Shown: piece after piece, positions 35,762 through 43,631 of the stretch
Layout: every line of letters starts with the position of its first letter
Position numbering within the stretch: position 1 is the first letter of the stretch
Source of the DNA: Flavobacterium araucananum
GTDB lineage: Bacteria > Bacteroidota > Bacteroidia > Flavobacteriales > Flavobacteriaceae
Length of the DNA: 64,000 nt
Assembly: GCF_002222055.1 (NCBI RefSeq)
Contig: NZ_MUGS01000017.1
Coordinates: 428-64,427 of the forward strand
Reading direction: 5' to 3'
Position numbers and translations under genes: made by a program
Notes under the pieces: generated by a model
Seen by the model: the letters and a program-made list of their open reading frames with translations, nothing else
The model's database searches: none
What the model was told of the DNA's origin: nothing

Positions 35762-36553
35762 TTATGCAACCGCACATTCAACTATTTTTTGTTCGATTAT
35801 TTGCATATCAATTATTTTTTGAGCGACAGTTCCTCTTTCAAATAAGCGAATAAATTTAAAAACAGCACTAACAAAATATCCGGGGTTCGAGACTAGTCGG
35901 GCAATTTCTGTTATTCTCTCGTCTCTTAGTTTTGTAAAAGCTTCTATTTGATTTTCGGGAACCGCCACAAATTCATTGGCAAATTTCCAGGCGCCGTCTC
36001 TGGCAGTTTCCATGCTAAAATCAATAAAAAAATTATCTATTTTGCCTGTTAGTTTTAGGATCGTTGTGAGTGTTGGCCAAATTTTGATCAAACATTTCTC
36101 GACACCTCCTACCAGATTGCTCAAAATGGTGTTTATTTGGTCAAAATCAGCTTTTAAGTCCCCAATGTTTTCTACTGTACTAACCTGGGCCGAGGCTATA
36201 CCTAAATCAAGATTAACATGTGCATTAATCCCAAGTAGTAAGTGCTGAACCACTATTGGCCAAAAGTCTTCGGCTTGCTCAAAGGCAAATCCCCAACATT
36301 CGGATGGTTTTTCTTTGGCTTTGTATTGATAATACGCTTTTAGGTAGCGATTGGCAAAAATAACATCTAGTTTCTCCATTCGCTCACCATTTTGAAAAGA
36401 TCCATTTGCGATACCTTCCTTTACTTTTGCCGTAACTTCGCGATATAGTGTGGCAAACAAACCTATAGCGCTTTGCTCTAGTTTTGATTTCTCTATTATT
36501 TCATCCAGTAACTTAATTACTTCGTCTATAGTATTGGCTTGTTTCATACTCAT
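35762..36553 (-). CDS. DUF5995 family protein
   Basis: A 263-residue soluble helical protein. Characteristic DUF5995 segments are present: GIANGSFQNGERMEKLDVIFANRYL, AEDFWPIVVQHLLLGINAHVNLDLGIA (with the conserved His/Asn/Asp cluster) and TARDGAWKFANEF. The function of the family is unknown; the clustered His and Asp residues suggest a metal or catalytic site, which is inference. It starts at ATG 36553 (MSMKQANTID). ATG 36547 would also fit. Confidence 0.87.
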   Translation of the reverse strand: MSMKQANTIDEVIKLLDEIIEKSKLEQSAIGLFATLYREVTAKVKEGIANGSFQNGERMEKLDVIFANRYLKAYYQYKAKEKPSECWGFAFEQAEDFWPIVVQHLLLGINAHVNLDLGIASAQVSTVENIGDLKADFDQINTILSNLVGGVEKCLIKIWPTLTTILKLTGKIDNFFIDFSMETARDGAWKFANEFVAVPENQIEAFTKLRDERITEIARLVSNPGYFVSAVFKFIRLFERGTVAQKIIDMQIIEQKIVECAVA

Positions 36554-36843
36554 TTATAATTGGTTATAGATAAATTAGCAAGAACGAATATAATTATTTT
36601 AATCTTGCTAAAAACATTTTTTGAAGCAATTATCTTGTTATTTTTTCTCTAGTGTTTTTGCGAATTAATGCAATTAAGATGTATATTCTAATTTATTTCT
36701 TTAATAAAAACATTACAATTTAAATCTAAACCTCCAACATTAACACACAAGACCTAGTACAAAAATATTCGAAAATAAAAACTTGGGGAAATTCATTTAA
36801 CATTCTTACTTTTAATAGTTCTAAACATAGAAAATTATAAAGA

Positions 36844-37641
36844 ATGAAAACATATTTTGTTGACTCGTTTACAAATGAAAAATATAAAGGCAATCCGGCA
36901 GCAGTTTGTTTGCCTGAGCGCGATTTGGATGCTGCTAACATGCAAAGTATTGCTACCGAAATTGGTTTTTCGGAAACTGCTTTTATAAAACAAATAACAG
37001 GCAATACCTACAGCATTAGATTTTTTAGTCCAAAAACTGAAATTCCGTTGTGCGGGCATGCTACACTTGCTTCGTCTAAAATTGTTTTCAGCACCACTTC
37101 ATTTGACCGTATCAAATTTATCAATATTAACAATGTTGAATTAGATATCGAGAAAGAAGCGCATAAAATCAAAATGCATTTTCCTGTTTATGAAACCCAG
37201 GAAACAGATGTACCTCAAAAGATGCTGGACGCCCTTGGTATTTCTACAATTTTATCCAAAAGATACAGTCCTCCAAACAAGATAATCCTAATCGAAATTG
37301 AAAGTGCTCTTGAATTGGCGAATTTAAAACCCGATTTTACAGCATTAATAAATTCTCATACTGAAATAAGCGGTGTTTTGGTAACTGCAGCGTCAGACAA
37401 TACAGCTTTTGATTTTCACTACAGATATTTTTGGCCTTGGGCAGGTACAAACGAAGATCCCGTAACGGGCGGTGTGCAAACCTTCCTGACAAAATATTGG
37501 GCAATAAAACTGAACAAAACAAAATTGAATGCTTATCAATCTTCACTAAGAACAGGAACTATGAGTACTGAACTTCTGGAAGACAAAATTTCGATTTTGG
37601 GCGAAGCAGTAATTGTTCTCGAAGGTCAATTTATTTTATAA
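36844..37641 (+). CDS. PhzF-family isomerase/epimerase-like protein
   Basis: A 265-residue soluble protein of the diaminopimelate-epimerase-like PhzF family. YFVDSFTNEKYKGNPAAVCLP opens the fold, the catalytic Glu44 lies in EIGFSETAFI, and FFSPKTEIPLCGHATLA and TNEDPVTGG form the paired active-site loops. No phenazine genes are nearby, so the substrate is unknown; most family members outside phenazine clusters are uncharacterised isomerases. The gene stands alone. Confidence 0.92.
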   Translation: MKTYFVDSFTNEKYKGNPAAVCLPERDLDAANMQSIATEIGFSETAFIKQITGNTYSIRFFSPKTEIPLCGHATLASSKIVFSTTSFDRIKFININNVELDIEKEAHKIKMHFPVYETQETDVPQKMLDALGISTILSKRYSPPNKIILIEIESALELANLKPDFTALINSHTEISGVLVTAASDNTAFDFHYRYFWPWAGTNEDPVTGGVQTFLTKYWAIKLNKTKLNAYQSSLRTGTMSTELLEDKISILGEAVIVLEGQFIL

Positions 37642-37942
37642 ATATCCCGTACAGGACGAAAAAAACTTTAATAAAAACAAAAATCTCTCAGGACAAAAAT
37701 TCATCGGGACAGTTGTGCAATGCTTACCCTTGCTCAAGAGTTAGGATAATTCTTAAAAAAAGACACCGTTTTACGGCTTTACGTAAGGAAATTCATTTCT
37801 AAAAAATTACTTTTGGTAAGGCTTTTAATGTGTTTTGAATATTATTGATCTAAAGAAACAATCTCAAGATCAATAACTCAGTACTAAATTGCGCAAGTCG
37901 AAAAACTAAGAATTAATCAGAAACTAACTAACCCGGCAAACC
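37642..37942 (+). promoter_or_regulatory. Leader of the serine hydrolase gene with promoter copy 3
   Basis: No gene is seen in these 301 bp. TTACG-GCTTTA-CGTAA (37771-37786) followed 21 nt later by TACTTTTG (37808-37815) repeats the promoter layout at 33572-33615. This implies shared regulation of the downstream serine hydrolase with the lipocalin-like gene. Confidence 0.5.
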
Positions 37943-39016
37943 ATGAAAAAACTCTTGTTCTTACTTCCTTTTTTTGCAATTATCAATTATACTTATTCTC
38001 AAACTGACAAAGTCGATGTCGCCATAAAAGACCTAATGCAAAAAAATAAAATTGTTGGTTTACAATTGGCAGTAGTCAAAAACAATAAAATTGTTAAAAC
38101 AAGTTGTTATGGTTTGGCAAGTATTCAGGATTCAATTGTTGTTGATCCAAAAACTGTTTTTAGTGTAAACTCGATGGCAAAAGCTTTTACCGGTGTTGCT
38201 ATCATGCAATTGGTAGAGAATGGTAAGTTGAAACTAGAAGATCCTATTTCAAAATATGTAGACAGCTTACCTAATAACTGGCAAAAAATAACCGTAAAAC
38301 AAGTAGCAACGCATACATCAGGACTTCCTGATATTTGGGAAAAACCGGAACATATGCTTTCTGAAGATCCTAAAATTTTATTCAACAAGATAAAAGAATT
38401 GCCTGTTGTTTTTAAGCCCGGAGAAGATTTAAGATACAACCAGACCAATTATATTGTACTGGGAATGATTATCGAAAAAATAAGCGGTAAATCTTATGAG
38501 CAATTCATTACCGAAAATCAATTTGATAAAGCAAATATGAAAAACTCTGCCAAAGCAGGTTTAGGAGATTATTATAAAATAGTAAATCATGCTGCCAGAC
38601 CTTACTCTTATTTTAGAAATGGCAGTCTTACCAATGTATACGAAGTGATTCCTGCCAATTTGTATCCGGCAGCAAGTATCTATTCGACTGCAACAGAGGT
38701 TGCGCAATGGGTTATTGCGCTACAAAATAATACGTTACTTAAGTCCAAAAACCTAAAAACACTTTGGACACCGGCAGTATTAAAAAATGGAAAAAAACCT
38801 GGTGCAGCAGATTCAACAAACGGAACTGCAATTGGTTTCGATACTAATTTAAGAACCAAAAATCCAATAATTACTGCTTTGGGTGGTGCCAGAAATGCTT
38901 TGTACATCTATCCTAAAGATAATCTGTCTGTTATTATTTTGAGTAACTTACAAGGCGGACAGCCACAACGTTTTATAGAAGAAATAGCAAATTTATATCT
39001 AGCAGACAAAAAGTAA
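37943..39016 (+). CDS. Class C beta-lactamase-fold serine hydrolase
   Basis: A 357-residue exported protein. A signal peptide (MKKLLFLLPFFAIINYTYSQ) precedes a penicillin-binding-protein/AmpC-like domain. The nucleophile is Ser77 with Lys80 in VNSMAKAF (SxxK). The second motif position reads YNQ in RYNQTNYIVLG, where Y-x-N is usual. THTSGLPD is the typical conserved loop. Such proteins act as esterases, D-aminopeptidases or peptidases; beta-lactamase activity should not be assumed. Confidence 0.9.
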   Translation: MKKLLFLLPFFAIINYTYSQTDKVDVAIKDLMQKNKIVGLQLAVVKNNKIVKTSCYGLASIQDSIVVDPKTVFSVNSMAKAFTGVAIMQLVENGKLKLEDPISKYVDSLPNNWQKITVKQVATHTSGLPDIWEKPEHMLSEDPKILFNKIKELPVVFKPGEDLRYNQTNYIVLGMIIEKISGKSYEQFITENQFDKANMKNSAKAGLGDYYKIVNHAARPYSYFRNGSLTNVYEVIPANLYPAASIYSTATEVAQWVIALQNNTLLKSKNLKTLWTPAVLKNGKKPGAADSTNGTAIGFDTNLRTKNPIITALGGARNALYIYPKDNLSVIILSNLQGGQPQRFIEEIANLYLADKK

Positions 39017-39141
39017 CAACCACAACCTAATCCTGATCGTTGTAGCGTCAAAAAATCTCCCTTTGTGTCTTTGTTCCTGAGAACGATTGCTTCTTTCTTA
39101 TAAAAAATCCCTAATTTCGCTCTCTAATAAGAAGGAGAAAA

Positions 39142-41451
39142 ATGAAGGTCTGTATTGCTGAGAAACCAAGTGTAGCACGCGAAATCGCATCCGTTTTGGG
39201 GGCTAATACCAAACATGACGGATATTATGAAGGCAATGGTTATGCCGTGACGTATACTTTTGGGCATTTATGTACCTTAAAAGAACCTAATGATTACAAA
39301 CCGCACTGGAAAAGCTGGGATTTGAACAACTTGCCCATGCTTCCTGAAAAATTTGAAACCAAAGTGGTAGAAAATTCAGGTATCCAGAAGCAATTTAAAA
39401 TCGTAAAAAGTTTATTCGACAAAGCCGAGTTGGTCATTAACTGCGGGGATGCCGGACAAGAAGGAGAACTCATCCAGCGTTGGGTTATGAACGAAGCCCA
39501 TTACAAAGGCGAGGTACAACGTTTGTGGATTTCATCCTTAACAACCGAAGCTATAAAAGAAGGTTTTGATAACTTAAAACCTTCTGCAAATTATGACAAT
39601 TTATTCTATGCCGGATTTTCACGAGCCATTGGCGACTGGTTATTGGGTATGAATGCCACACGTTTGTATACCGTAAAACATGGCGGTTACAAGCAAGTAT
39701 TGTCTATAGGTCGTGTGCAAACACCAACATTGGCAATGGTTGTAGACCGCTTTAAAGAAATCGAGAATTTTAAACCTCAACCTTATTGGGAGTTGCAGAC
39801 TTTGTACAGAGAAACGCTTTTTAGCTATGAAGAAGGTCGTTTCCTGAAAAAAGAAGACGGAGAACTTCTGGCCAATAAAGTCAAAGAAAGTGAGTTCGAA
39901 ATTGTTTCTGTCGATAAAAAGAACGGAAACGAATATGCTCCTAAACTGTTTGACTTAACGGGATTACAAGTATATTGTAATACCAAGTTTGGATTTTCGG
40001 CAGATGAAACATTAAAAATTGTTCAGACTTTGTACGAGCAAAAAGTAGTGACCTATCCCAGAGTTGATACTACTTTTTTACCAAATGATATTTATCCTAA
40101 AGTGCCGGGAATCCTGCAAAAATTAACCAAATATGCCCAATTAACGCAACCTCTTTTAGGCAAAAAAATAAAAAAATCGCCTAAGGTTTTCAACGATAAA
40201 AAAGTTACAGATCACCATGCGATTATCCCAACCGGTATAGAAAGTAATCTGCAATACAATCAGCAGCAAGTTTACGACATTATTACAAAACGTTTTATTG
40301 CCGTATTCTACGACGATTGTCTCGTTGCCAATACTACAGTAATAGGCAAAGCTGCCGATGTAATGTTTAAAACCACCGGAAAAGAAATCCTGAAAAAAGG
40401 ATTCCGCGTTGTTTTTGAAGACCCAAACGCCAAAGAAAAAGAAGCCGATTTATTACCTAGTTTTGTCGTGGGAGAAAAAGGTCCGCATGAACCTTCGTTT
40501 TTAGAAAAGGAAACCAAACCACCCAATCAGTTTACAGAGGCAACTTTATTGCGTGCTATGGAAACTGCCGGTAAACAGGTCGACGACGAAGATTTACGCG
40601 AATTGATGAAAGAAAACGGTATTGGTCGTCCGTCAACGCGAGCGAATATTATCGAAACACTTTTTAAACGCCAATATATTGTTCGAAACAAAAAACAGGT
40701 TTTACCCACACCAACCGGGATTCAGCTTATTGACACGATTCAGAATGAATTAATCAAATCAGCAGAGCTTACGGGATCCTGGGAAAAGCAACTGAAAGAT
40801 ATCGAAAAAGGAACTTTTACTGCCGCTGCATTCATCAAAAACATGAAGCAAATGGTCGAAGCTTTGGTGACCGAAGTACGAAGCGAAACCAGGCACGCCA
40901 ATATTTCGCATGCGGGAAGTGTACAAAAAGAAGTTGCAAAAGTCGAGAAAAAGAAAGCCGCAGGGATTTTGGCAGAAACCTGTCCAAAATGCCAGAAAGC
41001 AACACTAATAAAAGGAAAATCGGCTTTTGGATGTGGCAATTACAAAGCAGGTTGCGATTTTTTATTGCCTTATACTTTTGCTGAGAAAAAAATAACAGAG
41101 ATTCAGTATTTAAGATTGGTTCAAAAAGGATCAACCGTAAATATAAAAGGCTTTAAAACTGTGGAAGGAACTGTCGAAGGGTTAATTCGTTTTGAAGAAA
41201 ACTACAAACTAAAATTAGAAATCAAAAAAACAGCACCAAAGACAAAACCAGCTGTAGCAACAGATTCTGCTGCATTAACATGCCCTAAATGTAATAAAGG
41301 AACGATCCTAAAAGGCAATACGGCTTATGGTTGCAGCGGTTATAAATCAGGGTGTGATTTTAAAGTGACTTTTGATGATGTAAGAGCCAAGCTAAAAGAT
41401 CAAAAACCAACTAAAGAACTGGTTTATTCGATTTTGAGCGAAAGCGTTTAA
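39142..41451 (+). CDS. topB: DNA topoisomerase III
   Basis: A type IA topoisomerase that decatenates and relaxes single-stranded DNA crossings. The 769-residue protein has an N-terminal Toprim domain (MKVCIAEKPSVAREIA; acidic NCGDAGQEGELIQRW). The catalytic Tyr lies in VVTYPRVDTTFLP near residue 305, and ENGIGRPSTRANIIETL is conserved. Two C-terminal zinc-finger-like modules follow (CPKCQKATLIKGKSAFGCGN and CPKCNKGTILKGNTAYGCSG). A genuine Shine-Dalgarno-like AAGGAG precedes the ATG by about 6 nt, unusual here. Mobile elements often carry topB, but no conjugation genes are present. Confidence 0.96.
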   Translation: MKVCIAEKPSVAREIASVLGANTKHDGYYEGNGYAVTYTFGHLCTLKEPNDYKPHWKSWDLNNLPMLPEKFETKVVENSGIQKQFKIVKSLFDKAELVINCGDAGQEGELIQRWVMNEAHYKGEVQRLWISSLTTEAIKEGFDNLKPSANYDNLFYAGFSRAIGDWLLGMNATRLYTVKHGGYKQVLSIGRVQTPTLAMVVDRFKEIENFKPQPYWELQTLYRETLFSYEEGRFLKKEDGELLANKVKESEFEIVSVDKKNGNEYAPKLFDLTGLQVYCNTKFGFSADETLKIVQTLYEQKVVTYPRVDTTFLPNDIYPKVPGILQKLTKYAQLTQPLLGKKIKKSPKVFNDKKVTDHHAIIPTGIESNLQYNQQQVYDIITKRFIAVFYDDCLVANTTVIGKAADVMFKTTGKEILKKGFRVVFEDPNAKEKEADLLPSFVVGEKGPHEPSFLEKETKPPNQFTEATLLRAMETAGKQVDDEDLRELMKENGIGRPSTRANIIETLFKRQYIVRNKKQVLPTPTGIQLIDTIQNELIKSAELTGSWEKQLKDIEKGTFTAAAFIKNMKQMVEALVTEVRSETRHANISHAGSVQKEVAKVEKKKAAGILAETCPKCQKATLIKGKSAFGCGNYKAGCDFLLPYTFAEKKITEIQYLRLVQKGSTVNIKGFKTVEGTVEGLIRFEENYKLKLEIKKTAPKTKPAVATDSAALTCPKCNKGTILKGNTAYGCSGYKSGCDFKVTFDDVRAKLKDQKPTKELVYSILSESV

Positions 41452-41459
41452 TTTTTTTA

Positions 41460-41653
41460 GCCACAGATTACAGGATTAAAAAGATTTTTTTTAGTTGGGT
41501 TTCTTTTGCCACGAATTGCACAAATTTTTACGAATTATTTTTCTGTTTTGCTTGCGAATAGATGCGAGAATCATTTTAATCCTTTAATCTGTGGCAATTT
41601 TGTGCATTCTAAGTTTAAGAAATTAATTCGCGCTAATTTGTGAAATTCGTGGC
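41460..41653. repeat. Two interleaved inverted repeats
   Basis: Pair 1: 41460-41481 (GCCACAGATTACAGGATTAA..) and 41574-41595, 21 of 22 bases complementary. Pair 2: 41508-41527 (GCCACGAATTGCACAAATTT) and 41634-41653, one mismatch over the outer 19 bases. The arms alternate 1-2-1'-2', so both hairpins cannot form as simple nested stems. The pair-2 word recurs at 12626-12645. It fills the 255-bp gap between topB and the DUF6265 gene. Confidence 0.88.
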
Positions 41654-41706
41654 AACTTTTTTTTTAATATCTTAGCTTTTCAATTTAACACCAAATACCA
41701 AAATAT

Positions 41707-42183
41707 ATGTTTCAAAAAATTACGCTTTTAGCACTTGTACTAGCGATTGTATCTTGCCAGAAAAAAGAATCTGTTGAAAAAGACAAAGTCAAAATTGCCG
41801 ATTGGCTTATTGGTAATTGGGAAAACACCTCGCCAGATGGTGTTCTTACCGAGAACTGGATAAAACTAAACGACAGCACTTTTAGTGCATCTTCTTATTT
41901 TATAAAAGGAAAAGATACGTTGCACATAGAAAGCATAGTTTTGGCTCAAAAAGGAGAAACCCTGACGTATTTTGCTACCGTAAAAGGTCAAAATGATGAT
42001 AAACCTGTTGCTTTTCCTGCAACTGCTGAATCTGACAAACAATTGGTTTTCGAAAATCCAAAACACGATTATCCTCAAAAAATTACGTATACAAAAGGTG
42101 CCAATAATACTTTGACTGCCGAGGCTACAGGAAACCTGCAAGGTAAAGTAACAACAGAAAGGTTTATTATGGTAAAGAAGTAA
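41707..42183 (+). CDS. DUF6265 family lipoprotein
   Basis: A 158-residue protein. The signal peptide ends in a lipobox (LVLAIVSCQKK, Cys near residue 17). The mature domain ADWLIGNWENTSPDGVLTENW, followed by FENPKHDYPQKITY, matches DUF6265 (WLxGxW...FENPxHDFPxxI), a small beta-barrel family of unknown function. It is likely anchored in a membrane and exposed to the periplasm. It is convergent with the MFS transporter gene, 28 bp apart. Confidence 0.88.
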   Translation: MFQKITLLALVLAIVSCQKKESVEKDKVKIADWLIGNWENTSPDGVLTENWIKLNDSTFSASSYFIKGKDTLHIESIVLAQKGETLTYFATVKGQNDDKPVAFPATAESDKQLVFENPKHDYPQKITYTKGANNTLTAEATGNLQGKVTTERFIMVKK

Positions 42184-42210
42184 AATGGTGTGGTTTTCTC
42201 AAAAAAAAAC

Positions 42211-43398
42211 CTACTCCTTCTCCCCTATTTTATTCACCATAAAAATCATCAGTATTCCTAAAAGAGCCATTATCAAAAATGCCCATTTCATACTTAAATA
42301 TTCCGAGATGAAACCCACCATTGGCGGAACCAATAAAAAACCCAGATAACCAATAGTAGATATTGAGGTTAAGGCAGAACCACTGCTTAATTTTGATGAT
42401 CTTCCGGCAATGCTGAATACTAATGGAACTACGCAGGAAACTCCAATACCTATTAATACATAACCTAAAAAAGTGGGGTAAATAAAAGGCAATAGAAAAC
42501 AAATTAAAAATCCTACAGTAATCAAAATACCGCTGTAAAGAAGGATTCGTTTGGTACCAAATTTCATTACGCCATAATCTCCAAACAAACGTCCTAATGT
42601 TACCGCTGTTGCAAAAAATACAAATGCAGCACTGGTTAACTTTGGAGAAGCATGCAAGATGTTTTCAAAGTAGATACCACTCCAATCATACATTGTATTT
42701 TCGCAAGCCATAGAGACAAAACAAATGATGGCAAACTTGACCAGGTTTTTTTCCGGCATCGAAAAGAATTTCTTTTTTACCGGTACAGGTTCATTATGAA
42801 TGCTTAATGGATAAAAACAAGCCGTAAGTCCCATCATAAAAATACTGACTCCCAACAAATGATGTGCCGGCGCAATGTGTTGCGATACCATAACATAGCC
42901 TAAACCTGCTCCCGTAAAAACAGCAATACTCCAAACTGCATGAAAACGGGTTATAATCGATTGTGGATATAATTTTTGAACCTCCAGAGATTGTGCATTA
43001 ATAGATAAATTGAAAATATTACGCGAAGCACCAAAGATCAAAAGTATAATGACCAATTGCCACACAAAAGCAGCCAGTCCCGGCAGACACAAAACAATAT
43101 TAAACATGATTGCGCCCAACAGCATGATGTAGCGACTGCTGTACTTATTTAATAGCTTTCCTGTAAAAGGCATTGTTAGCATAAGACCAATCGGGAAAGC
43201 AAATAAAACAGTACCAAATTGTGCTTCAGATAAATGTAATTGTGCTTTGATATGCGGAATACGGGAAACCCAGGAAGAATATCCAAATCCGGAAAGGAAA
43301 AAAAATACGGTATTGGCAATACGAAATCCTCTGGGCGTGTTTTGTATTTTTTTAAAAAAAGGTAAAATCATGAGTGAAGGTTCATTTTGAAGATGCAA
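42211..43398 (-). CDS. MFS transporter (fucose-permease-like)
   Basis: A 395-residue inner-membrane protein with about twelve transmembrane helices. NTVFFFLSGFGYSSWVSRIPHIKAQLHLSEAQFG begins the first helices. The cytoplasmic loop motif GKLLNKYSSRYIMLLGAI matches the MFS loop 2-3 signature. The family resembles FucP/YbjJ-type permeases; the substrate is not predictable. It starts at ATG 43398; a start at the internal Met (residue 10) is equally possible. It is divergent from the TonB receptor gene. Confidence 0.88.
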   Translation of the reverse strand: MHLQNEPSLMILPFFKKIQNTPRGFRIANTVFFFLSGFGYSSWVSRIPHIKAQLHLSEAQFGTVLFAFPIGLMLTMPFTGKLLNKYSSRYIMLLGAIMFNIVLCLPGLAAFVWQLVIILLIFGASRNIFNLSINAQSLEVQKLYPQSIITRFHAVWSIAVFTGAGLGYVMVSQHIAPAHHLLGVSIFMMGLTACFYPLSIHNEPVPVKKKFFSMPEKNLVKFAIICFVSMACENTMYDWSGIYFENILHASPKLTSAAFVFFATAVTLGRLFGDYGVMKFGTKRILLYSGILITVGFLICFLLPFIYPTFLGYVLIGIGVSCVVPLVFSIAGRSSKLSSGSALTSISTIGYLGFLLVPPMVGFISEYLSMKWAFLIMALLGILMIFMVNKIGEKE

Positions 43399-43547
43399 AA
43401 TTAAGCCTTTTGAAGTGTAACTTCTACCCTTTTTGGCTTTTTAAATAAAAGTCAGAATTTTAAGTCATTCAATTGTTTTATTGCAAATCTTAAAAAAAAG
43501 TTTGCCAAAATATAACAAAAACTTCATCAAATCAAGTTCAATAATGT

Positions 43548-43600
43548 TTGTTAAGGAAATATTAATTTTTACATTTGCACTGTTTTTATTCATTCTAAAT
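43548..43600 (+). promoter_or_regulatory. Promoter with Fur-like half-site, TonB receptor 1
   Basis: TTG at 43548-43550, a 19-nt spacer and TACATTTG at 43570-43577 form an ideal promoter. ATTCATTCTAAATAA (43589-43603) follows near the predicted transcript start. The ATTCTAAATAA half-site recurs upstream of the DUF4198 gene, as expected for iron (Fur-type) repression. Confidence 0.6.
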
Positions 43601-43631
43601 AAAAACAGAAACCTAACCAATTTAAATTAAA

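Noticed and set aside
39142..41451. topB as sign of an integrative conjugative element
   Set aside because: No relaxase, tra genes, integrase or attachment repeats are seen within the window; surrounding genes are ordinary.
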